The position numbers were made by a program, and so were the translations under genes. Under the pieces are notes generated by a model that saw only the letters and a program-made list of their open reading frames with translations, ran no database searches and was not told the origin of the DNA. A stretch of DNA of 64,000 nt from Lysinibacillus sp. B2A1 (GTDB taxonomy: Bacteria; Bacillota; Bacilli; Bacillales_A; Planococcaceae): positions 506,501 through 570,500 of the forward strand of contig CP027224.1 of NCBI GenBank assembly GCA_002973635.1. Direction: 5' to 3'. Numbering within the stretch: the stretch's first letter is position 1; each line of letters opens with the position of its first letter. Of this stretch, positions 15,992 through 23,388 are shown piece after piece.

Positions 15992-17518
15992 ATGGAAGAA
16001 AAGTTAGCGAAAAAGCTTCGTAATGAACAGCTGCGAAGCAAGGTTGTCACAGCAGAAGAAGCAGCATCTTGGATTAAGGATGGTATGGTACTTGGGATGA
16101 GTGGATTTACACGTGCTGGTGATGTTAAAGTAGTACCGCTTGCACTTGTTGAAAAAGCTAAAAAAGAGAGCTTTCAGGTAGATGTATATACAGGTGCATC
16201 ACTAGGTCCTGAAGTTGACCAGTACTTAGCCGAGGCTGGCGTTATTCGTAAACGTGGACCTTTCCAGGCAGATGCGGGAATTCGAAATAAAATCAACAGT
16301 GGTGATATTACATTTGTCGATGCGCATCTGTCACACAATGCAGAATTAGTACGACAGAGCATTATAGGTCCTATTGATTTTGCGATTATTGAAGCGGCTG
16401 CTATTACAGAAGATGGCTTACTAATTCCTACAACTTCTGTTGGTAATTCTCCGATTTTTGTACAAGAGGCCGATCAAGTAATTATTGAGCTGAATGTGGC
16501 TCAGCTTGATGCATTAGAGGGAGTGCATGATATCTTTGTTCCAGGACCACAAGGAAAACGTGATCCAATTCTATTACAAAAGGCTTCAGATAGACTTGGC
16601 ACAACAGGTATTCCGCTAGATTTAGAGAAAGTAAAGGGTATTGTGATTTCTGATATTTTAGATGCGCCATCAACAATTGTTCCGGCTGATGAAGAAACAG
16701 ATATTATGGCCAATCATTTATTAAGTTTCCTACGTGATGAAATTAAAGTGGGACGTTTAACAACGAGTTTACGACCAATTCAGTCAGGAGTAGGGTCCGT
16801 AGCAAATGCTGTATTATTAGGCTTCAAAGAGTCTGAGTTTGAAAATTTAGAGGTCTACTCAGAAGTGCTGCAGGATGCAGTATTCGAATTAATTGATGCT
16901 GGTAAAGTAAGTTTTGCATCTGCTACTTCTATTACCCTGTCAGAGGAAGTTGGAAACCGGGTTTATGGTAATTTTGATAAATATGCAGATAAATTAGTAT
17001 TACGCCCACAGGAAATTTCGAATCAGCCAGAAATTATTCGCCGACTCGGGTTGATTTCTGTAAATACAGCGCTGGAAGTTGATATTTACGGAAATGTGAA
17101 TTCAACACATGTTTCTGGCACAAAAATGATGAACGGTATTGGTGGTTCTGGAGACTTTGCACGTAACGCACGATTGGGTATTTTCGTCACAAAGTCTTAC
17201 GCAAAAGGTGGTAATATCTCAAGTATTGTTCCAATGGTATCACATGTGGATCATACAGAGCACGATGTAGACGTAATCGTGACAGAGCAGGGGGTAGCGG
17301 ACTTGCGAGGACTGGCTCCGAAAGAAAGAGTTGCGTTAATTATCGATAATTGTGCACATCCTGAGTATCGTGAGCAATTATGGAAGTATTTTAACGATGC
17401 TAATGAAGCAACGGGTGGACATCATACGCCGCACGACCTAGAGAAAGCGCTTTCATGGCATGTAAATTATGCAAAAAGCGGCACTATGAAGGACGCAGTA
17501 TTATCAAAAAAAAAATAG
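15992..17518 (+). CDS. Acetyl-CoA hydrolase/transferase family (succinate/acetate CoA-transferase)
   Basis: A 508-residue class I CoA-transferase. It would move CoA between acyl donors such as succinyl-CoA and acetate. The catalytic glutamate lies in EVYSEVLQDAVFEL (Glu291), close to the active Glu of AarC-type succinyl-CoA:acetate CoA-transferases. The oxyanion loop SGVGSVANAVL (about 265-275) and HGxx-like SGTKMMNGIGGSGDF near 378 are present. ATG 15992 follows GGAGGAATAAGGA. It stands alone with a 280-bp AT-rich upstream gap and a strong terminator, so expression is probably independent. The exact acyl-CoA pair cannot be told from sequence; acetate overflow is the likeliest context. Confidence 0.88.
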   Translation: MEEKLAKKLRNEQLRSKVVTAEEAASWIKDGMVLGMSGFTRAGDVKVVPLALVEKAKKESFQVDVYTGASLGPEVDQYLAEAGVIRKRGPFQADAGIRNKINSGDITFVDAHLSHNAELVRQSIIGPIDFAIIEAAAITEDGLLIPTTSVGNSPIFVQEADQVIIELNVAQLDALEGVHDIFVPGPQGKRDPILLQKASDRLGTTGIPLDLEKVKGIVISDILDAPSTIVPADEETDIMANHLLSFLRDEIKVGRLTTSLRPIQSGVGSVANAVLLGFKESEFENLEVYSEVLQDAVFELIDAGKVSFASATSITLSEEVGNRVYGNFDKYADKLVLRPQEISNQPEIIRRLGLISVNTALEVDIYGNVNSTHVSGTKMMNGIGGSGDFARNARLGIFVTKSYAKGGNISSIVPMVSHVDHTEHDVDVIVTEQGVADLRGLAPKERVALIIDNCAHPEYREQLWKYFNDANEATGGHHTPHDLEKALSWHVNYAKSGTMKDAVLSKKK

Positions 17519-17529
17519 AATAGTATAAC

Positions 17530-17572
17530 AAAAGTCTTGAAGGACAGCTAATTTATCCTTCAAGACTTTTGT
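17530..17572 (+). terminator. Terminator of the CoA-transferase gene
   Basis: AAAAGTCTTGAAGGA and TCCTTCAAGACTTTT form a perfect 15-bp stem, with TTTT as part of the 3' arm. Confidence 0.85.
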
Positions 17573-17595
17573 GTTAATAATAATATCCAAAAGAA

Positions 17596-17790
17596 TAGCT
17601 CGGGTTGCTCAGGGAACTGATTGTATTGCTCAAAGAAAAGCTCAGGTCACCCGAAGAACTGATCGGTTTGACCAAAGAAAGCTCGGGTCACCCATAGAAC
17701 TGATCGGGTTGCTCAAAGAAAAGCTCGGGTCACCCGAAGAACTGATCGAGTTGCCCAAAGAAAAGCTCAGGCTTCCCAAAGACTTGCCCA
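17596..17790. repeat. Intergenic tandem repeat, about 42-bp unit, nearly five copies
   Basis: Units begin at 17596, 17638, 17679, 17721 and 17763, giving spacings of 42, 41, 42 and 42 bp. The unit runs AGCTCGGGTCACCCGAAGAA then CTGATCGGGTTGCTCAAAGA, with the third and fourth units best conserved and the outer ones degenerate. The unit contains small palindromes (GGGTCACCC). One spacing of 41 breaks any reading frame, and the overlapping ORF has no RBS, so this is not coding. It fills the gap between the CoA-transferase terminator and the convergent symporter gene. Confidence 0.85.
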
Positions 17791-17822
17791 GATACTCATT
17801 AAAGAGTACTTAATGACTCTAT

Positions 17823-19304
17823 TTACAATAATCCAATCCATTTCCAGTAAGTCATGGAGAACAGAAGCACTAGGATGAAACCAATAATGGTTAATGGAAT
17901 ACCAGATTTCAAGAAATCCTTTGTTGTAAAAGCACCTGTACCATAAGCAAGCATATTTTGTGGTGCGCTTATCGGTAACAGGAATCCAAAGCTAATTACA
18001 AATTGCTGCACGATGACGAAACCGACCTGATCAACATTAGTAGTTAATGTGGAGGCCAAAACGATAAACACAGGTACAAGCGCAGATGCTAAGCTTGTCG
18101 CACTGGCAAAACCTAAGTGAATAAGAATATTAAATAGTGTAACCAATGCGATTGTTGCTAGTATCGGCATAGTATCTAGACCAAGTGAACCAAACACCTT
18201 GTCAGATAACCATGATGCACCTTTCGTATTCAATAAAACTGTGCCTAGCATAATACCTACCGCAAAGACGATAATTGTCCCCCAAGGAATATGAGGCTCA
18301 ACTTCCTTCCAAGTATAAACACCAATTTTGGGCATTAATAGAATAGCGATGGCAATAATTGTGACTGTTGTTGTGTCGAATGGGTGTAGCTTGCCCTCAG
18401 TTGCCCAGAAAAATAGTAAAATCATTGACGTAATGATTAAACGAATTTCTGGAGCTTTTAATGGGCCTAGTTCTGCAAGCTGCTTTTTGATTACCTCTTT
18501 ACCGCCTTCTATGTTATTAGTTTCAGGCTTAATCAGAGAAATCATAATGAAAAATAAAGCTATAGACATGATAATCGAGAAGGGGGCTGCGTAGAGTAAC
18601 CAGGTACCCCAAGAAATATCCACATTAAATTGTTCTTGAATAAAATTTAAAGCGACCATATTTTGAGCGGCTGCTGTCTTAATCCCAATATTCCAAATGG
18701 AGACGGCCTGTACTGAGGTAATGACAAGTAAGGCAGCGAGTCGGCTATCACGAGGCAAACCAAATGCAGCGACCATTCCAAGTAGTATTGGGACCACTGC
18801 TCCAGCACGAGCTGTAGCAGAAGGAACAAAAAATGCGAGTGCTATAGATACTAAAATGGCCCCAAAAACGATTGCTTTTGTTTTAGTCCCTACAAGCGAA
18901 AGTATCCATAGGGCAAGTCGTTTATGTAAGTTGGTAATTTGCATCGCTGCTGCTAAAAATAGAGCTGCGGCTACTAGGGCGACTGCAGAATTACTAAATC
19001 CACTTAAAGCTAGTTTTAAGGCACCTGCTGTTCCTAATTCTATTGTTGGATCGTCTATTGACGGAGCAAGTCCTAGTAAAACAGTTACGAGTGCGATAAT
19101 CATGGCAGAGCTGACAGGATATGAAACTGCTTCCGTTACCCAAAGGATGACTGCGAAAGCTAAGATGGCTAAAGCCCGTTGACCCGCAACAGGTAAATCG
19201 CCGCTATTAGGTAAAAAAATAATGATGATTAATGAAGCAAAGGCTAAACCAATCCAAAGTGGCTTCAAATTACGTTTTGCTGCTTCTTGTTGAAGTGTAG
19301 ACAT
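17823..19304 (-). CDS. DASS/SLC13-family sodium-coupled anion symporter
   Basis: A 493-residue membrane protein with about 12 hydrophobic segments, of the divalent anion:Na+ symporter family (uptake of dicarboxylates, sulfate or related anions). The second half has ISAPQNMLAYGTGAFTTKDF, the typical SNT/APQ-type substrate and sodium site, and the first half has FVPSATARAGAVVPI with the matching SxT-like motif. ATG 19304 follows GAAAGGATG. It is monocistronic with the tandem repeat at its 3' side and no clear own terminator. Substrate is undefined; dicarboxylate is the commonest in Bacilli. Confidence 0.85.
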   Translation of the reverse strand: MSTLQQEAAKRNLKPLWIGLAFASLIIIIFLPNSGDLPVAGQRALAILAFAVILWVTEAVSYPVSSAMIIALVTVLLGLAPSIDDPTIELGTAGALKLALSGFSNSAVALVAAALFLAAAMQITNLHKRLALWILSLVGTKTKAIVFGAILVSIALAFFVPSATARAGAVVPILLGMVAAFGLPRDSRLAALLVITSVQAVSIWNIGIKTAAAQNMVALNFIQEQFNVDISWGTWLLYAAPFSIIMSIALFFIMISLIKPETNNIEGGKEVIKKQLAELGPLKAPEIRLIITSMILLFFWATEGKLHPFDTTTVTIIAIAILLMPKIGVYTWKEVEPHIPWGTIIVFAVGIMLGTVLLNTKGASWLSDKVFGSLGLDTMPILATIALVTLFNILIHLGFASATSLASALVPVFIVLASTLTTNVDQVGFVIVQQFVISFGFLLPISAPQNMLAYGTGAFTTKDFLKSGIPLTIIGFILVLLFSMTYWKWIGLL

Positions 19305-19500
19305 ATTTTCTCATCCTTTCTACAATAAATATGACGATTATTGTCTATAACATCGGTCAGTAAAATGTTTTATTAAGAAAATAATTTGTCTATTTACTGG
19401 AGAAAAAATTAATATGTGAAATACTCTTTTTTTACAGCATTAATAGTAAATAAAGAGAAAATATATGGTCATAGAAAAGACAAAAACATCCAAAAAATTA

Positions 19501-20133
19501 TTATTTCTTTTTCTTAAAAGCTGAAGTTACTTTAGGCTCTGTTCCTTTGACTAATCGTTTAATATTTTCTATATGCAAAATGATAGCTATTCCAAAAAGT
19601 AGCAAAGCAATGATCGTTGGACCTATCCCAGGAATCCATAAAAAAGTTGCTGTACAAAAAACAAGATAAAACTCTAAAACGCCAACGATTAAATAGTTTG
19701 TTGCAAAAGATAAAATGACAAATAAAATAAGTGCAAATAAACCAATTTTCCAATCAACAGCAAGCAAGATTCCTATGATGGAGGCTGTACCTTTACCGCC
19801 ATTAAAGCCCATATGGAATGGAAAATTATGACCTAGAATGACACCTGCTGCTATGAGATAGATGAAGAGCCAAACCTGTACCTCTGTGTAATGTGTTGCA
19901 TCTGCTAGATAGAAATGTGCGCCGATAATCGCTAATACACCTTTACCAATATCGATAATCGCTACTAATACCCCGTATTTCCATCCTAGGGAAAGGGTTG
20001 CATTGGATGCACCTGCATTCCCATGACCAGTCTTTTTTAAATCTACGCCGGATAAAAACTGAGCCACTTTAGAGCCATGAAGACAGCCGATAAAATAACC
20101 AACAATAATAAATAGAATGATGGTTTTAATCAT
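19501..20133 (-). CDS. PlsY-like glycerol-3-phosphate acyltransferase (paralogue)
   Basis: A 210-residue protein with about five to six hydrophobic helices. It carries the PlsY motifs in modified form: motif 1 region GCLHGSKVAQFLSGVDLKK, motif 2 GHGNAGASNATLSLG (usually GSGNxGATN), and motif 3 GHNFPFHMGFNGGKGTA (GHxFPxxxxFxGGKG). PlsY transfers acyl from acyl-phosphate to glycerol-3-phosphate to make lysophosphatidate. The departures in motifs 1-2 suggest a second, divergent copy, the main PlsY being elsewhere; this is inferred. ATG 20133 follows AAAGGAGG. Divergent from the SAM-riboswitch/metY unit. Confidence 0.78.
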   Translation of the reverse strand: MIKTIILFIIVGYFIGCLHGSKVAQFLSGVDLKKTGHGNAGASNATLSLGWKYGVLVAIIDIGKGVLAIIGAHFYLADATHYTEVQVWLFIYLIAAGVILGHNFPFHMGFNGGKGTASIIGILLAVDWKIGLFALILFVILSFATNYLIVGVLEFYLVFCTATFLWIPGIGPTIIALLLFGIAIILHIENIKRLVKGTEPKVTSAFKKKK

Positions 20134-20229
20134 GAAAATCCTCCTTTCTAAATAAATATTAAAATAGTGTATGCGTTCATATTACGTAAAGAAGCAGACT
20201 GAAGTTTCGGAAAAAATAAAATTTTAGTA

Positions 20230-20258
20230 TTGACAGAAAAAAAGTCTATGTTTATACT
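20230..20258 (+). promoter_or_regulatory. Sigma-A promoter of the S-box/metY transcript
   Basis: TTGACA at 20230-20235 and TATACT at 20253-20258 with a 17-bp spacer, about 32 bp before the riboswitch begins. Confidence 0.85.
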
Positions 20259-20289
20259 GTGTAACAACGATGGAAATTGAATCTCAATA

Positions 20290-20455
20290 CTCTTATCAAG
20301 AGCGGCGGAGGGATAGGCCCTATGATGCCCGGCAACCAGTAAGTGACATACTTGCTAAGGTGCTAATTCCTACAGATTCTTACTTGGATCTGGCAGATAA
20401 GGGGAGGAAAACTTGCAACCGCAACCCTCTTCTTAGCTGAAGGGGGTTTTTGTTT
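20290..20455 (+). promoter_or_regulatory. SAM-I (S-box) riboswitch with terminator
   Basis: Hallmark S-box sequences are present: CTCTTATCAAGAG at the 5' end, GGCGGAGGGAT, GGCCCTATGATGCCCGGCAA, GGTGCTAATTCC, and a P1 3' strand GATAAGGGGAG (20396-20406). An intrinsic terminator (AACCCTCTTC with GAAGGGGGTT, then TTTTTG) follows at 20422-20455. When S-adenosylmethionine binds, the terminator should form and metY expression stop. It is about 65 bp before metY. Confidence 0.97.
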
Positions 20456-20521
20456 TTCTACTGAAAAAATCCTCCTCATCTCCGGTACCATCGTAAAAAA
20501 ATAACCACTTGGAGGTATATA

Positions 20522-21823
20522 ATGACAAATTTTAAACCAGAAACATTGCTGTTACATGGTGGCCAAGAGCCAGACCCAGTAACAGGATCTCGTACCGTAC
20601 CCGTATATCGCTCAACAGCTTTTGTGTTTAAAGACACTGCCCATGCGCAACGTCTTTTTGCCTTAGAGGAAGCTGGTAATATTTACACGCGTATTACGAA
20701 CCCAACTGTAGATGTATTTGAAAAGCGTGTCGCTTTATTAGAAGGCGGTACTGCAGCAGTAGCACTTTCATCTGGTGCAGCAGCAATAGCATTTTCAATA
20801 TTAAATCTTGCAGGTGCAGGGGATGAGATTGTTGCAGCTAGCTCTTTATATGGTGGTACTTATAACTTATTTGCTAACACACTACCAAACTATGGTATTA
20901 AAACAATTTTTGTAGATGAAACAAATCCTGAGAACTTCAAAGCAGCAATCACTGATAAAACAAAAGCAGTATTCGCTGAAATTTACGGTAACCCAAGTTT
21001 AAAAGTACTGGACATTGAAGCAGTGGCTAATATTGCACATGAAAGCGGCTTACCATTAATTATTGATAGTACATTTGCTTCACCATATGGCTCTACACCA
21101 ATTGACTTCGGTGCCGATATCGTTGTTCACTCCGCAACAAAATGGATTGGTGGACATGGAACAACTTTAGGTGGCGTTGTCGTTGATGCAGGGAAATTTG
21201 ATTGGACTCGTGGTCGTTTCCCAGGATTCACTGAGCCAGATGCTTCCTATCATGGTATCAGATATGGTATAGACACAGCAGCAGCTGCATTTGCTACAAA
21301 ACTGCGTGTACAATTACTACGTGACTTCGGACCAACATTAAGTGCTGATGCAGCATTTAATTTATTACAAGGTTTAGAAACGCTTCATTTGCGTATCCCT
21401 AAACATAACGAAAATGCTTTAGCAGTAGCTGAATATTTACGAAACCACCCATCTGTGGAATATGTAAATTATAATGGCTTAGAAGATTTTCCTACACATG
21501 ATTTAGCTAAAAAATATTTAAGAAATGGCTTCGGTTCTGTGCTTACATTTGGCATTAAAGGTGGACGTGAAGCAGGGCGTAAATTAATCGATAGTGTGAA
21601 ATTATTCTCCCACGTAGCTAATGTAGGGGATGCTAAATCATTAATAATTCATCCAGCTTCTACTACACATCAGCAACTATCAGCAGAAGAGCTAATTCAA
21701 ACTGGCGTAACCGAGTCGCTCATTCGCTTATCAATCGGTTTAGAGGCAGTAGAGGATATTATTGCAGATTTAGAACAAGCTATTGAGCAAGTAACAGCTT
21801 CACAACAAAAGGTTGAAGCATAA
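20522..21823 (+). CDS. metY: O-acetylhomoserine sulfhydrylase (aminocarboxypropyltransferase)
   Basis: A 433-residue PLP-dependent Cys/Met-metabolism enzyme that makes homocysteine (or methionine) from O-acetylhomoserine and sulfide or methanethiol. The PLP lysine is Lys207 in VVHSATKWIGGHG. Also seen are the N-terminal YRSTAFVFKD, YTRITNPT, and the LSSGAAAIAF phosphate-loop region. Length 430 fits MetY rather than MetB/MetC (about 380). The SAM riboswitch directly upstream ties it to methionine biosynthesis. ATG 20522 follows TTGGAGG. Homoserine dehydrogenase, which supplies its precursor, is 1.6 kb downstream but in a separate unit. Confidence 0.95.
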   Translation: MTNFKPETLLLHGGQEPDPVTGSRTVPVYRSTAFVFKDTAHAQRLFALEEAGNIYTRITNPTVDVFEKRVALLEGGTAAVALSSGAAAIAFSILNLAGAGDEIVAASSLYGGTYNLFANTLPNYGIKTIFVDETNPENFKAAITDKTKAVFAEIYGNPSLKVLDIEAVANIAHESGLPLIIDSTFASPYGSTPIDFGADIVVHSATKWIGGHGTTLGGVVVDAGKFDWTRGRFPGFTEPDASYHGIRYGIDTAAAAFATKLRVQLLRDFGPTLSADAAFNLLQGLETLHLRIPKHNENALAVAEYLRNHPSVEYVNYNGLEDFPTHDLAKKYLRNGFGSVLTFGIKGGREAGRKLIDSVKLFSHVANVGDAKSLIIHPASTTHQQLSAEELIQTGVTESLIRLSIGLEAVEDIIADLEQAIEQVTASQQKVEA

Positions 21824-21908
21824 AACATCGGCTAATGTTGTGGCGTTTACGTATTTTCTCATTCGATAAGCCTCATTTGGTAATGCGTAAAACGTTGCTA
21901 CATCAAGC

Positions 21909-21945
21909 ACTTATCTCATTTGATAAGTTATCTGAAATTTTTTAT
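21909..21945 (+). terminator. Probable terminator after metY
   Basis: ACTTATC-TCATTT-GATAAGT is a perfect 7-bp stem-loop, followed after TATCTGAAA by TTTTTTA. An earlier inverted repeat (GTTTACGTATT with AATGCGTAAAAC, 21844-21893) could add. The tail is offset, so moderate. Confidence 0.45.
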
Positions 21946-21975
21946 AAATAATACCTAGTAATTTTATAAGTATTA

Positions 21976-22004
21976 TTGACTTAGATAAAACCATGTTGTA
22001 TACT
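21976..22004 (+). promoter_or_regulatory. Sigma-A promoter for the structured leader
   Basis: TTGACT (21976-21981) and TATACT (21999-22004) with an exact 17-bp spacer. Expected start near 22011, giving a leader of about 194 nt before the 128-aa gene. Confidence 0.75.
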
Positions 22005-22010
22005 AGGAAA

Positions 22011-22204
22011 TAAGTTGAACGTTCGAAAGGCTACCAACCTAGAACCAATTTCCAGCACTGACTTTTTGATCGGTTAGGTGCTCCAAATGATACTATGATT
22101 CCATTCGTTTTCATAAGTGCTCCCCCACTTTTGAAATATATATGAGTAGCTGCCAAGCCAGCAGCTACTCTCACTAAAAAACTGATGATAAAGGAGTGTT
22201 TTAA
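22011..22204 (+). other. Long structured 5' leader of unknown class
   Basis: The leader has a stem ACCTA-GA-ACC (22034-22045 region) with GGT-TAGGT near 22072-22079. Its loop holds AGCAC (about 22054), which can pair with either GTGCT copy (about 22078 or 22117), a pseudoknot-like arrangement. Near the 3' side is a perfect 10-bp hairpin GAGTAGCTGC-7 nt-GCAGCTACTC (22144-22170), not followed by T. The RBS AAAGGAG lies 20 nt further. It is not an S-box, T-box or other class I can name. Confidence 0.4.
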
Positions 22205-22591
22205 ATGGGAAATGTTTATAGTGCACAAAACATTGCATCTTATCTTATTTACGAACTAAATGAAGGTCATGTGTTTGTGAACAACATGTCCATTCAAAAC
22301 ATACTGGCATCAGTTGAAAGTAAGTGGCAACAAACTTTTGGACATTCTGCTTTTGAGGAAAATGTTTATGCAAAAGAGGAAGGCTATACAGTAAAAGAAG
22401 TTTTTGAGGCATATGAAGAATATGGAATGAGTCATATTCATCTACCTGCGACAGAGTTTTATTTAAAATACGGTACATTTCAACTAGTTGAACGTACGTA
22501 TGCTATACCAAATTTTACACAAGATGAAATAGGACTTGTTCAGCAAGCTATTAAACAATCTCGTTATCAGTTGTTAATAAAAGCTAGTTAA
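22205..22591 (+). CDS. Small hypothetical protein, weakly Panacea/SocA-like
   Basis: A 128-residue cytoplasmic protein. The N-terminus (VYSAQNIASYLIYELNEG) followed by the AYEEYGMSHIHLP region vaguely recalls the Panacea (DUF4065, SocA antitoxin-like) fold, in which an NIAxYLL helix opens the domain. The similarity is weak and the usual LQKLLYY core is replaced by MSIQNILASVESKWQQ. No toxin partner is next to it. ATG 22205 follows AAAGGAGTG. It has a strong own promoter, a long structured leader and its own terminator, so it appears tightly regulated. Function unknown. Confidence 0.6.
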   Translation: MGNVYSAQNIASYLIYELNEGHVFVNNMSIQNILASVESKWQQTFGHSAFEENVYAKEEGYTVKEVFEAYEEYGMSHIHLPATEFYLKYGTFQLVERTYAIPNFTQDEIGLVQQAIKQSRYQLLIKAS

Positions 22592-22609
22592 TTCTCCCTC
22601 ATATATTTG

Positions 22610-22646
22610 AGCTCATTCTCTGCTGCTACAGGGAATGAGCTTTTTA
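22610..22646 (+). terminator. Terminator after the 128-aa gene
   Basis: AGCTCATTC and GAATGAGCT form a perfect 9-bp stem around TCTGCTGCTACAGG, followed by TTTTT. Confidence 0.8.
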
Positions 22647-22774
22647 ATTGAACAGAAAAAGGGAGTAAGCTATTTTTGTAAATAATTTTATGGCTATCTA
22701 TCAAAAGAACAATTTTTATAGATGTTGTAACATACATATATAATAGAAGAAAGACAATCCTTTTATCAATTTCG

Positions 22775-23033
22775 CCTTGGCGTAATTGTAGCTGCCGCTT
22801 TGCTTTCGCTACAGAAAACATTTGTTGCTGTCGCTTCGCTTTCGCACAGATAAACAATGCGTCCGGATTTTGAATTGTGCCTGCACAATTCATTCCTTCT
22901 AAAAATCCGTGACATTCGCCGGAGGCTTTATCTTCATTCAGTAAGTGTTTGGACACCCACTGAAAAGGAACCTAAACCGCATTCAACTCACCATCTGTAG
23001 AGGTAGTAGTCTCCTACTGAATGAAGATAAAAA
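22775..23033 (-). repeat. Dispersed intergenic repeat, copy D (longest)
   Basis: Read on the minus strand it starts with a 17-bp arm, TTTATCTTCATTCAGTA and its exact complement (22927-22943 and 23015-23031), enclosing GGTGAGTTGAATGCGG and a CAGTGGGTGTCC-type hairpin. Then come AAAGCCTCCGGCGAATGTCACGG, an AATTGTGCAGGCACAATT palindrome, AATCCGGACGC, two GCGAAAGC(G/A)AAGCG modules (22822-22849, 22791-22814) and AATTACGCCAAGGCGAAATT. It fills most of an 800-bp gap. The rest of the gap (23034-23388) holds an inverted repeat TTGCAC/CTAGG with CCTAG/GTGCAA (23107-23159) and otherwise nothing I recognise. Confidence 0.75.
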
Positions 23034-23388
23034 ATCGTCAATAATTGTTCATAGATTATAGAACATCTTAAAAAACGTATAATAAAGGGAATGAAACCGA
23101 TTTCTTTTGCACGTCTAGGGAAAACAAATGTCCGTCCTAGAAAGATTTTTCTTGTGCAATGTATGTATTTGCGTTACAATTTTCTTTAAGTTAAATTTTG
23201 AATTATTTGAATTTGTACGTCGGTTTATCTACATGAGACAAATTTATTCTAGATGAGGGTGAAATACCAAAAAGTCATATTTATCAAAGTTACTTTACTG
23301 GTGTACGCACATTTCAAAATTAGTACGGATGAAGCTAATGCTTAAATATAATGAAACTGCGGAATGTAAGTTGGAGGGAATAACAGGA

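Noticed and set aside
17596..17790. CRISPR-like regular repeats
   Set aside because: Units of about 42 bp follow each other directly with no unique spacers, and no cas genes are near. A tandem repeat, not a CRISPR array.
17571..17813. 80-residue plus-strand ORF over the tandem repeat
   Set aside because: Its start lies in the terminator region without an RBS, and the 41-bp spacing makes the repeat change frame, so the protein shows no periodicity. Treated as non-coding.
22011..22204. T-box, S-box or other known riboswitch before the 128-aa gene
   Set aside because: No T-box GGTGGNACCGCG element, no S-box signatures, and the hairpin has no T-tail. Kept only as a leader of unknown class.
22588..22956. 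122-residue minus-strand ORF
   Set aside because: Almost wholly encoded by dispersed repeat copy D and its GC-rich modules (AKAKRQQQMFSVAKAKRQLQ), so a by-product of the repeat.
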